Shown here one piece after another: positions 51,984 through 62,128 of a DNA stretch of 64,000 nucleotides (positions are counted from its first letter, which is position 1; every line of letters begins with the position of its first letter). A program made the translations under genes and the position numbers. The stretch is from Phalacrocorax aristotelis. Taxonomy: Eukaryota; Chordata; Aves; Suliformes; Phalacrocoracidae. Where the stretch lies: contig NC_134279.1 in the NCBI RefSeq assembly GCF_949628215.1, positions 59,069,766-59,133,765 on the forward strand, read 5' to 3'. The notes beneath the pieces were generated by a model. It made no database searches. It saw only the letters and a list, made by a program, of their open reading frames with translations, and was not told where the DNA came from.

Positions 51984-54900
51984 GTAAGTAACCTCTGAAT
52001 TATCTGTGACCGGGGGGGATAAGTGGGTTGGTAGTATATTTTGCTAGTAAGTTTAGATAAGAAGAGATACCAAGTACCTGTGATATGGATGGGCATTAGT
52101 CCAGATCTTGCTATGTGGGTACTGCTTGGCTGTCTTTCTAGACATGGAGCCAGGCTTGCTTTGTCTTGGTCTGTGTAAAGTCTTTGCAGAGTAGGCCTAT
52201 TACATCTTAACTGAAATGGCTCCTCTTAAATTTTATCTGTGCAACCTCTAGTGTTGTAGAGATGTGATGGCATTAAGTGTAGCTGTAACATATCTGTCTT
52301 CCACAGAAGAGGATGTATTGGCAAATGTATTTTTCTATCAGTACAACTGCTCGCTTTTATATATATATAAACCCTCTGATTTCTCCCTACCCTCCCCACT
52401 TTCCTTGTTAGCTGTCATTTCCTCATCTATGTTCAGTTAGTCATCCCAGTCCTGTTTCTTCTGGACTGCAGAGTCGTTCAGTGTGCAGTGGTGATAGACC
52501 AGAGGCACCTGTGCTTGTACTGCGAGGTTGTGTTGATGGTCTTGAAATGGTCTTGGGGAGTAGGCAGCATTTGCTTCAGTAAACTTCTCGTGGCTGTCAG
52601 CATGCAGCAAGGCAGCCATTTTGCTGTTGCAAAACAGCAACACACCAAATTAACTAAAAAACCTAGCTAATGCTTGCTGGCAGTGATGGCAGAGGGGCAG
52701 GTATGGAGAGGAGGCAGCAACAGGAGTATGAAGGACTTCAGAAGATGGGAGGAAGACTGAAAAATAGTAGTGATAGTAAGGGCAGCAGCAGTGTGAGACA
52801 AACTCCTGCCTCTTCTTGTCCTAAAAAATTGGCTGTTGCTCCATGGGTGTCAGTATGTATCCGGCTAGATACCCAGGTAATACAGTGTGATTTTTGCATT
52901 GAAAAAGATAGTGTTTTTAAAGTATTGTAGGAAAATAGTATTTAACTGCTGGTCTTCAGTATCTTGATTTACAGTCAAAATAATTATCCTTTAAAAGCAG
53001 CAGTCTTAGGAGAGTGTTAAATTCAAATACCCATAATATTTCCCCAGTCTTATTTTTCGAGGATTCCTCATACCTGTATGTGTTTACCCATATATACACG
53101 TGCAAAGACAGAGACAGGAATGTGATGTTTTCTGTCAGCTGCGAGCAGGTTTTGCGTAGAGCAGCTGAAATATGTATTTACTGGCAGCAGAGGGAGCTAT
53201 TGAAGCTTTTATTGATAATTCAAAAACCTTTTGGAATGTATCAGTTTTTAAAAAACTAAAAAAAAAAATTAAATTAAAAAGCCCTAGTTTAATCGGAGAT
53301 CTGAAGTGCCTCAGTGTTTCTCAGCAATAGCATCTTGCTGCCTTGGGAGTGAGTGTCCCGGTCTGTTGTGCCCCGGGAAAGGAAAGGGCGAGGTGGGCAC
53401 AAAGAGGGTGACCTGGAAGTAGCTGCTGCAGTTATTAGAAGGAATGCCGTATGTTTGTCCCTAAGCTGAACTTTTAATCAAAGCAATGAGGAAGGACAGG
53501 ATCTGTGTGGCGTATGTCAAAACAATAGCGGTGTGTATCAGCTGCTGATTAATGCTTATGCATGACTCTGGAAAAGTAATTGCCGGGCAGGGTGGAATAT
53601 GTGTATTACTTTGTAGGGCTTTTGATAATTTGTCTTGATTTTGATTAATGTTGGATCTTTAGTACAGTTCTTTGCAGATGCTAACTGAATGAGTTTTGTA
53701 TGCAAGTCTGCATAAACAGGAGATTAATCATTAAAAATTAACAATAACCAGAATCAGACAATGACATTGTTCTGGCAAAGTATGCCGTATGTTTGTTAGA
53801 TTAACCCCTGTGTCACTTTTATGTACCAAACTGAAATTTGTGATGTTAAAAATCTGTAATATTTCCTCAGTTCTGGAGATGGATTGTGGAGAAACTCATA
53901 CCACTTTTGGCCACAGCAAAGTCTCTTCATATAATAATCTTGTATTGGAAATATGGAAATTTGCATGGATTTTTTGTTTCCTGAAGATTTTGTGAAAGAA
54001 GTAGCCTGAGGAAAGTCCCGAAGTTCATTTGGTATCATCTTGCTTCTGGAAGAGGTTCTCAAATGAGAAATAAAGGAAAGTAAAACTGTATTTAGGTATC
54101 AACCTTTAGACATGAGATGAAAACAACTTAGCTTATTCATTCTTGGCCGGATGCCTACAGTTTGTCCTCAAATACTTAACCAGTTCATTCATACATTCAT
54201 TTTGCTTTGTAGTCATCTTGTCTTTGTCACTTACCATCTTTTCCTTTTGGGTAAGTCTAGCTAGGTTATTAGCTATAACTTGGTACACCTCCACATGTTA
54301 AGAGCAAGGCATAGCATGTGTGATCAGGTTATTGAAAACCTGGCTGTGCCTGAGGTTCAGGTGAGTAGCAGAGGGTGTCGGCTTGCTCCTTTCTGCTTCT
54401 GTACCCTCATAAAAATCAGGCTACTCTCTGGCTCAGAACATAGAAGGGAGCTCAATGAGCAAATTAAACTGCAGTCTCCATGTGACATGGTTGTATTGTG
54501 GGGTCGGTTCAGTATTTAAGTCATCTGCAACCTGACATAGTGTTGAGATGCTGTATTTCCTGAAAGACTTATTTTATTCTGAAACAAAACAGAAAAAACG
54601 TTTTTCAGTTGGTAGTATACAGTAATTGAATTATGAAGTACAGCAAAAACCTGTTAAGTCCTGTTTAATCTATAATAATTTCGAACAAGATTCAGAGCGG
54701 GGAATGGTGTAACTTCCATAGTTTTGTTCATGATGGTTGTGAGATGACTGCTTGGGATCTGTACTTCAGCAATCAGATTAAAAACAAAATCAAGACAGCC
54801 ATTATCCTTCCTGCTTCACTGAGAGAAGCCAATTCTCTGAATTAAATTGAACAAGGGAGTAGTACTGCTTTCCTCTGACTAAAGGAGGAAGAGGTGGGGA

Positions 54901-57838
54901 GTGGGGGAGTAAGTCTGTTTAATAAAGTTGTATTGTGAAGTTGGACTAAACAATGTTATCAAAATTAAAATTGTATTTAACAGTAAAAATTTTAAAAAGT
55001 TGTGACTGCTTATGTTAAGCCATAATATTTCTATAATGTATTTCAGTCTCTCATAGAATCCAGGATGCACATTTAGCTTCTTCCAAAATTTCAACAGCTC
55101 ATTGTTTGAAATGGAAAAAGTCCCAAAGCAGGTGGGATAGGGTTTGCAGAAATGGTCAGTCTGTACTAGTATTGTTTGTAGGTGCAGGCTATGTTTCCTG
55201 TTCTCTGTTAATCCAACTGGTTCAGTTCAAGGATGGCCTGATCTGAAGTTTAGAAAATGATTGTGAGCATTCAAAATGAAGGTAAGGTTAAAAACAAGCT
55301 TCCCTGAGATGCCAAGTGAAATTGTTAATGGAGAAGGTAGTCCTGAGGCTGAGGTCTCTAGCTCTGTATTTGAATGCATGAAACTTGGAAAGCCTGGCCT
55401 GGACAGTAGTTGAGGAATTTCTGTTTTGATTTCATGATGGTAAGAACAACTGTCTCTGCTACGGGCAGTACATGTTGGAAAAACCAGTGAAAAGGTCTTA
55501 ATCCGATTCTAATGATTACTCTTAAACATTGTATGGCTGGAAGGACACAGTGTCTGAAATAATTATGTTGATTTAACTTCCTTTTAAAAGTAAATTAGTT
55601 CTTAATGTGGAAAGACTGATAAACATGCTGAATACATGAGAAAGTAAATTTAAGTGATGCTTGCACAACTTAGATTCCAGTTTCCATCTACATGCAAGGA
55701 GAGAGATTGCAAGTCAAGATAAATAATTTACTAATCTTCATTGTTTCAGTGTAATTAAAATGTACTAATACAGGCATTGGAATAAATGTGTGAAATACCA
55801 TATATATGGGCCTTAATAAAATTTGAGATATTCTGTCCTCATTTAGCAAAATGTGTTACATCGGCAAGAATTAATCTTTTGGAAAATCAAGTCACGTTTA
55901 GGAAATTGAAATTACAAATGCAACATAAGTTCAAGATTCATTTTTTTTAAGTCTGTTTCTTGTTTCATGATTTAAATGATGATAAAAATGGTATTTTTAG
56001 ATTACTTTAAAGCAATCAAGTCTGAAGTATCTTTTAGGAAATAATAGACTTTCTATTTCTGGATTTTATTTTTTAGATGGGAGGTCTCCATAGCAACACT
56101 TGCCCAGCCAATTGCCTTTGTTCTTTAAAAGAAGAAAAGAAGTCTGAGTGGAATTTATCTATTTCCAGGTTCCTGCTTTCTTGTTAGGGCTTTGTTTGCT
56201 GAATTAAAGGCTTCTGCAGGATCAGATTTCGGGTTCTTCTGTTGCTCTGTAAACAAACTTCTCCCATAGTGTTTTCTCTAGGAAATAATTAACTTCTGTG
56301 AGTTGGGTGGACTGGGCTGTCTTCCACTGCTGTTGTCATATCTGGAACCTCTACGGTGATCTGAATTTTTTCATAATCTAGTGGTGACCCACTGCTAAAT
56401 GATAAGGTACTAAGCTTGCTCTTCCTCAGTGTCTCTTGCATATATACAGAAGGATTACAGTTTCCCTTTAAGCTTTGTTAATAGCTTTAAAGAATAACAA
56501 GTTAAACATGAGCTTCCAAGATGCAAAATTGCTCATAGAAATACAAGCTGTTACAATAGTTTCCCATCCTGATGCTGTTCTTTATTGCTACATATGTCTT
56601 CACACTCACTTATATAGAATTACATCAAATGTAGAAACATTAAAAATAGATACTGGCCAACCAGCTACTCCATTAATTCCTTTAGTATCAAAGGAAAACT
56701 GAACCATTTAAGCTCTACTTCATTAACTGAGTTGTGTGAATATAGCAAACTTAATTGATTGGTATCTGAAATTTATGGTGTTTGGGGTAAAGAGGAAGAG
56801 GTGTCTTAAAAGATGTGTAGTATTTGAGAGAAGTCTTAAAATACACAGTTTCTCTTGAATCCAGTAACTTTTTTTTTTCCTGTGACTTTGTCTGTTTCCC
56901 AAGATGTTAAATTTTACTCTCACAATTGTCTGGGCAAAATGGATTGTTCAAACTGGCATTGTTTGTGTTTCTTTGCGTCAACATCTGAGCGAACTGAATA
57001 AGATTTGGTTCTCACATAATTATTTAAAAGTTGATTTTTATGGAGAAAATTGTGATATTTACAAATTATATCTGAAAATTTATTATCTTGTACATTCATT
57101 GTGAAAAGTGTATTGCAGTCTAAGAAATGGTTAAGAATTCTTGACATTCTGGTGACATGGTAGAGCTGAAGGGAAATAAACACATATATAAATATAAAAA
57201 CCATCTATATATTTAAAAAACCCAAAACCCAAAAAATCCTGCACAGAGCACATAGCAGATAAGAGAAGTCTGAATGCTGGCGATACCTCATAGGTTTATT
57301 TTATGGAAGCTTTCCATATCCTGCAGATTTGAGGTATGCATGTGCCTGACTTCTTTTTGTTTTGTATGTGTTTGTTTTTCGTGGTTTTTTTTTTGTTTGG
57401 TTGGTTTTTGTTTTTGTTTTTAAGAAAAGTATTGACCAGTTATTTCTGATGCAGTGAACGTGCTTGCTTTACACTGGCTTTGCCTTTCTTATATTTAAGA
57501 TAATGAAAACTTGGGCTACAAGAAATGCCATGTTTGTGGCCCAGCTGATCTTTTGCAGAGGGTTTAAGGCCGGTGGCCCACGATTGCAGGCAGTTGCCTC
57601 TAGAAGGGATGCCTGGTTTAGAGTGTGCAGGGCACTGGTTGGGGTTGAGCAGCTGCTTTCCTCTAGTGCATTTTAATTCTTGGGGAGCAGACGAAAACTT
57701 GCTGTGATTTGCACTTAAAGTTCAGGTCGGAGTTCAGGTTAGAAAAATCTGATCAAGTGAATATTGAAAAATCGGATAGATTTCCTGGGGTATTTGTTGC
57801 ATTTCTTTCTTTAACTTTCTTTACTTAAATCCTTTTTC
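51984..57838. other. Intergenic, no gene recognised
   Basis: Mostly AT-rich. A candidate exon-like segment at about 52675-52875 (acceptor-like CTTGCTGGCAG, donor-like CCCAGGTAATA) does not join in frame to the ATG exon upstream. A stretch near 53490-53580 (GATTAATGCTTATGCATGA core) resembles a homeodomain/POU-rich non-coding element. No interspersed repeat was recognised. Confidence 0.4.
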
Positions 57839-58195
57839 ATGGTCAGTGTCATGGTGCAGCAGGGGCTGGTGGCTCCCTGGGTCTGGGACGTGGGAAAGGG
57901 TGGAGGCTCCCCTGGGGCCGGCAGGCCTGGGCCTGGCAGGCAGGGCCTGTCCCACCACCCCAGCCAGGGAGCGGGGCTGGGTGGGGGGCACCAGGGCTGC
58001 CCCAGCTCAGGGCATCGGGTACCTCCCAGGGCCGGGCCGAGGCTCAGCCAGGTGGTCGGCCTGCAGGTAAGCCCAGCTCAGTGAGGCCTGTGGCCAGGCA
58101 GGGATGTGGGGAGCTTGGGAAGGGTCTGATGGCCCTGAGGGGAGCCCCAGGGTGTGGGCAGGGCCCATCAGGCCTGGTGATGCCCTCAGGACCCT
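57839..58195. other. GC-rich islet of unknown nature
   Basis: About 350 bp of GC-rich sequence in AT-rich surroundings, with CCTGGG/GGCCTG-type motifs recurring. A near-perfect donor CTGCAG|GTAAGC lies at 58066/58067. It could be an unannotated exon or a remnant repeat. The open frames here differ between strands and look like composition effects. Confidence 0.4.
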
Positions 58196-58794
58196 CAGAA
58201 TATAAAAGCAGACATATGCTATGTCCTGTCATAACCATAACTAGTAATATGCAATGTGCAAGTAGTCTTGCACAAATGTGCACATAAAACTTGTATGCAC
58301 TTACGAAAATGCTTAGAAGGGGCTATTAAAGTACAAAAGTGGTAGAGAAATCAAGAGTTCAACGATACTTTAAAAACATAAAAAGCTTTTTTTATTTTAC
58401 ATATACGATGTGGTGACTTTCATCTGTAGCTGAATATAGTTCTCTTGAAGCTGGCACTTCAGGTTTGGGGTTTTTTTTTTTAATTGCTCCTAGGGATATC
58501 ATTAATGTTTTGAGAAATTGAAATCTTGATTTGGGCTTACAGTATTTGGGGGAAAAGAGGGAATCTGCATTTAAACAGAAATAACTTAAATATCTACCCG
58601 TTACTTAAACCCCACCTCCTAATATTCTGATCCTTTTGTGTGTTAATGGTTAGACTAGGGTTCAGCGTATACTGTTGGCAAATACATAGTTGGTGGTTTT
58701 CATACATCTAACGAAGGATATATCTTGTAGTACTTTTATATACCTGTTATACAATCAGAATATGCATAAAGCACAAAAGCCACCAGATGATCTT

Positions 58795-60039
58795 TCATAG
58801 GATTAAAAAATTTATTAAGAGTTTATAACAGACTCAGAAACCACAAAATGTCAGTATAAATGTCAAGCACTTTCTGTTTCAACCATTAAGATTCCACTTT
58901 TGATGAAATGGCAGCACCAAGTTGGTCCATCTCCTTTGCTTCCTGCAAGAACGGTTAACGTACTAGTCTGAAGATGAGAGAAAGGGTAAACACTCCAGGA
59001 ATACAGCTCTGATATTTTCAGATCTTATGCTTAATTCAACTTGGAAGCTCAATCCCTTTCCTGCTGTAAGTTTAAGGACTGCAGCAGAGGCAGGGATGGG
59101 TCTGCACTGGCTCTTGCTGTTTTTTATATAAACAAAACACATCCTGCTGGGGAAGTTTGAGACAAAACCTGTTTGCAAACTGTATTGTTAAGGCAAGTGA
59201 TGTGTGCCTGGAAAATTCAGCAGAGTTGAGAGGTCTCAGGCTGTAGTTTTACAACAGTTTTAATCCATCCTAACTGGTAGGACTGAGTTTTGATCCCTTT
59301 CTAGCACCTCTGATAATGTGTGTGCAGTTCTCCTATGAGCTACTTCAGCTGATTAAACCAACAGAAAGTTACCCACTCTTAGATTTGGCTAGGCTTCTGC
59401 TGTTTAAATGAACTGAAGTAGGTCACTTGGGGTATCAAACAAAGTCCAGGGGAGGTGTAAGGGAAGAGGTGAGGTCAGCTGCACATGCACATACTTAAGT
59501 TTAAGCAGCAATTGAACCATAACTGCAGTGAAGTGCAAGCCAAGCTGTCTTCCCTATTTCATACTTCATTAGATCATAGAACTTTGGGTCGGTTTTATTT
59601 TTTTGTCCTAACATGATGAAAATCTGTGGTTTTAAACTCTATGGCTTCTATAGTTCTGTTTTAAATAATGGAAGTGATCTGAACCTGGAACATGCAGTGT
59701 GTGCAGACCCTCTTGAAGGTCAAAACCAAAGGAAATGTTTGCATGAGCCCAGGTGAGGTGGGTATACAGCAGAATATCCTATGTGGCAGAAATGATGCTT
59801 TGTCTTTCTGGTTGGCCCAGAGAAGAGTGTTAGTATTACCATTAACTAAGGGGCACTTCTGTACATTGGGCAGTAGAAACTAAAAGGCTGTATAAAACAC
59901 CTGAATGGACATAGTTTTAGTCCCAGCTCCTTTTATATATGCTGTTTATAACAGCTGTCCACATATGCTGTGCATGTGTTCATATAGATCCAGAAATAAA
60001 ATCTGGATCTTACCCAGTGTATTAAAAAGAAACCTTCAT
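58795..60039 (-). other. C4orf19: C4orf19 3'UTR (inferred)
   Basis: Non-coding sequence between the stop at 60040 and the candidate poly(A) signals. No repeat was recognised. Confidence 0.45.
58811..58816 (-). terminator. C4orf19: Candidate C4orf19 polyadenylation signal
   Basis: AATAAA on the minus strand, about 1.2 kb downstream of the C4orf19 stop. This implies a 3'UTR of roughly 58795-60039. A nearer AATAAA occurs at 59594-59599. Confidence 0.5.
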
Positions 60040-60991
60040 CTAGTACTCGTCTTCATCTTCCAGGTCTTCCCCTGCAGTTGCAGCATCCAGTGCAGCCAGA
60101 GCTGCTGCTACTTCTGCATCTTCCTCCTCAATTTCTCCCTTGATGCCTGTGTGGTCAGGGCGTGTGGGTGCCTGTGCTACTTTGGTAACAGCCATGGCAG
60201 CAATAACACCAGGAGTGCTCTCACTCAAACTTGCAGAGTCAGGTTTAAAAGGTTCAATACTGCTCTCCTTGATAGATGAAGGTGGGGTTACACAAAAGTC
60301 CTGGTCCTGTGTTGCTGAAGGCCGGGTGTCTTGGTCTGGATGTGCACAGTTGACTGAAGAGCTATCTTTTTCCACATAATTCCTGGTCTCATCGCCATTT
60401 TGAGGATAATCAATATCTGGTAGTTGTATGGCATTGTTTTGTGTCTCCAGTATTGCACCTCCTTTGAGAAAGATGCTATCATCTCCAGACTGGGAAGTCT
60501 CATCTTGAATATTGTTTGGCTTTTTGCAGGCTGCCTTCCTCTGCCTGCCTGCCTCCAGGTCAAGGTCCTGTCCAGACCCATATAATTTGGTATAAAAGTC
60601 TCTGTTGCTGGCTGAAGGAGACTCCACTGACTGGCTGGAGGGTCCCTGTTCACTGGCTTCTTTCCCTGGGTTTGTGTTGGGACTGAGCATGGGGTGCACT
60701 CCAGTGCAGGAGTTACCACCATTGACTGCAACATCAAGCTTTGCAACACGCGTCACAAGGCTATCATCTTGAAAATCATGGCCTCTGTGGTTCCAGAGAG
60801 TTTCTTTTGTACTATTTACCTGGGGTTTATTTTCTGTTCTGTTTAGCTCATCCTTCTGGAGTTCATTTATGTGTTCTTGAATTTCACTGTTCTCTTTGAA
60901 TTTGGATTGATAGCTTCCTTGCTCATTGTGTTGGTAGCTGTTTACTTCATGAATGCATCCAGATTGTACTTCTTCTGAATCAAAAATATAG
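60040..60991 (-). CDS. C4orf19: C4orf19 coding exon B (main exon, stop)
   Basis: The exon starts at 60991 after CTTTCTCCAG and encodes 316 complete codons before the stop. The frame stays open upstream to 61041, but the Met there lies in the intron and is not the true start. Conserved ends: YIFDSEEV-EVNSYQ at the N side and the Ala-rich, Glu/Asp-rich tail. Confidence 0.93.
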
Positions 60992-62112
60992 CTGGAGAAA
61001 GGAAAATTTGTAGAGGAAATGTTAATTATGCTGTTAATCAATATAACTAGAAAAAGGGTTAAGTTTAATTTTTAAGCTGGAGATCTTGAGGAACTGGTGT
61101 GACTAAGCTTTACCTGGGGTCCTGAGAATGAGCTCAACTGAAAGGAATGCTGAACTGTGCTGTAGGCTGCTGTCCCTTGGGACTGACCGTAACTAACCCC
61201 TGTAGTGAGATTCACCAGGAGCATAAGGAGGATGTCAGAGAACCTTGTGCTGGTTGTTGCATGTTCCCAGCCTTTTTTTTTTTTCCTTCTGGGGAGTAGG
61301 TTAGCCAATGAGTAGTCACCACATTAATTAATATCCTTATGTAGTTGCTAAAATGTCTCCTTTTTTTTTTTTCCCTGGTGTTCTTCCTTTCAAGTCTTTT
61401 TGTCTCTCTCTTTATTTTTGTCCCCTTTTTCCTTTCTTAATTTCTTTTCTCTTGCTCCCAACTTTTCCTTGACTTATTTCTTCCAGAGCCTCTCTTCTCA
61501 CTACCTCCCTTCTTTCTCTTATAGCACCACTTTTCCCACTTCCTTACCTGTTCTGGAGATGTGGCTAAGGGTAGGAGTAACCATCAAGTGGGGCTGAAGT
61601 GCTGTCTTTCTAAAACCAGCTAGTCTCCCTCTCCAGGGAGACTTCTAATGTGGAAATTGTTCCCACAACTAACTACATTTAAAAGTGATGATGGAGGCAA
61701 GGACCTGTAGTTCACTTTCATTGCTTAGGGGAGAGAGAGAGAGAGAGGATTTGAAGTCTTTGCTCCTCATTCTACTGAATGGAGAGAAAGTCATGCCACC
61801 TAAATGAGAAGAAGCTTTGCTAAAGATGGTTTTTCAGTGCCACACAACTTTTCTGTGGGTTAGGAATTATAGAAATGGGCTTCAATTACAGTAAATCAAA
61901 AGGACTTTCACAGGAAATCAGTATGCCTGTGCTCTGGCGTGACTTTAAAGACATTGTAAACTTTGGGAAAACTCCAACCTTGTAAATAGGCTTAATTTAA
62001 GCAATAGGTGTCAGGGAGCACAGTCATGTGTTTTAATGCATTTCTTTTATTCAGTCTAAGCAACTCTTGGTCTGATGTACCTTTGTATCATTTTGCAGCA
62101 CCTGCACCCCAT
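60040..62112 (-). CDS. C4orf19: C4orf19 / PGCKA1, two coding exons
   Basis: This is the bird orthologue of human C4orf19, now PGCKA1 (PDCD10 and GCKIII kinases-associated protein 1), a largely disordered adaptor-like protein. Exon A (62112-62081) encodes MGCRCCKMIQ and two bases of Ser; exon B (60991-60040) begins by completing Ser and reads YIFDSEEVQSG. The total is 327 residues. Gly2 with Cys3, Cys5 and Cys6 is a classic N-myristoylation/palmitoylation arrangement, suggesting membrane anchoring (inference). The middle is Ser/Gln/Asn-rich and poorly conserved. The C-terminus (DAEVAAALAALDAATAGEDL, then acidic residues) is the conserved end. Splice sites are AAAG|GTACAT and TTTCTCCAG|C. Convergent with RELL1, as in human. 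Confidence 0.92.
60992..62080 (-). other. C4orf19: C4orf19 intron between coding exons
   Basis: A 1.1-kb intron with a marked strand asymmetry. About 61350-61545 is pyrimidine-rich on the plus strand and purine-rich in the transcript. A (GA)n run lies at about 61732-61748. Confidence 0.85.
61732..61749. repeat. (GA)n microsatellite
   Basis: GAGAGAGAGAGAGAG run inside the C4orf19 intron. Confidence 0.85.
62081..62112 (-). CDS. C4orf19: C4orf19 coding exon A (start)
   Basis: Only 32 coding nt, too short for ordinary ORF scanning. ATG at 62112-62110, then GGG TGC AGG TGC TGC (MGCRCC). The exon as a whole runs from about 62128, after acceptor CTCTCTTTTCAG, so 16 nt of 5'UTR precede the start and at least one further 5' exon must exist at higher coordinates. 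Confidence 0.92.
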
Positions 62113-62128
62113 CTGGATTTTCTTTAAT

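Noticed and set aside
51425-52096. Minus-strand 223-codon open frame
   Set aside because: No recognisable similarity, contains a Lys run from a homopolymer, and overlaps the plus-strand YY1/ATG segment. Likely chance.
52675-52875. Exon-like segment with acceptor- and donor-like ends
   Set aside because: Joining it to the ATG exon at 51924 meets an immediate stop at the natural acceptor, so it is not a supported coding exon. A non-coding exon remains possible.
61039-61041. ATG at 61041 as the C4orf19 start
   Set aside because: It lies upstream of a clear acceptor (TTTCTCCAG at 60992), and the real N-terminus MGCRCC was found in a separate exon at 62112.
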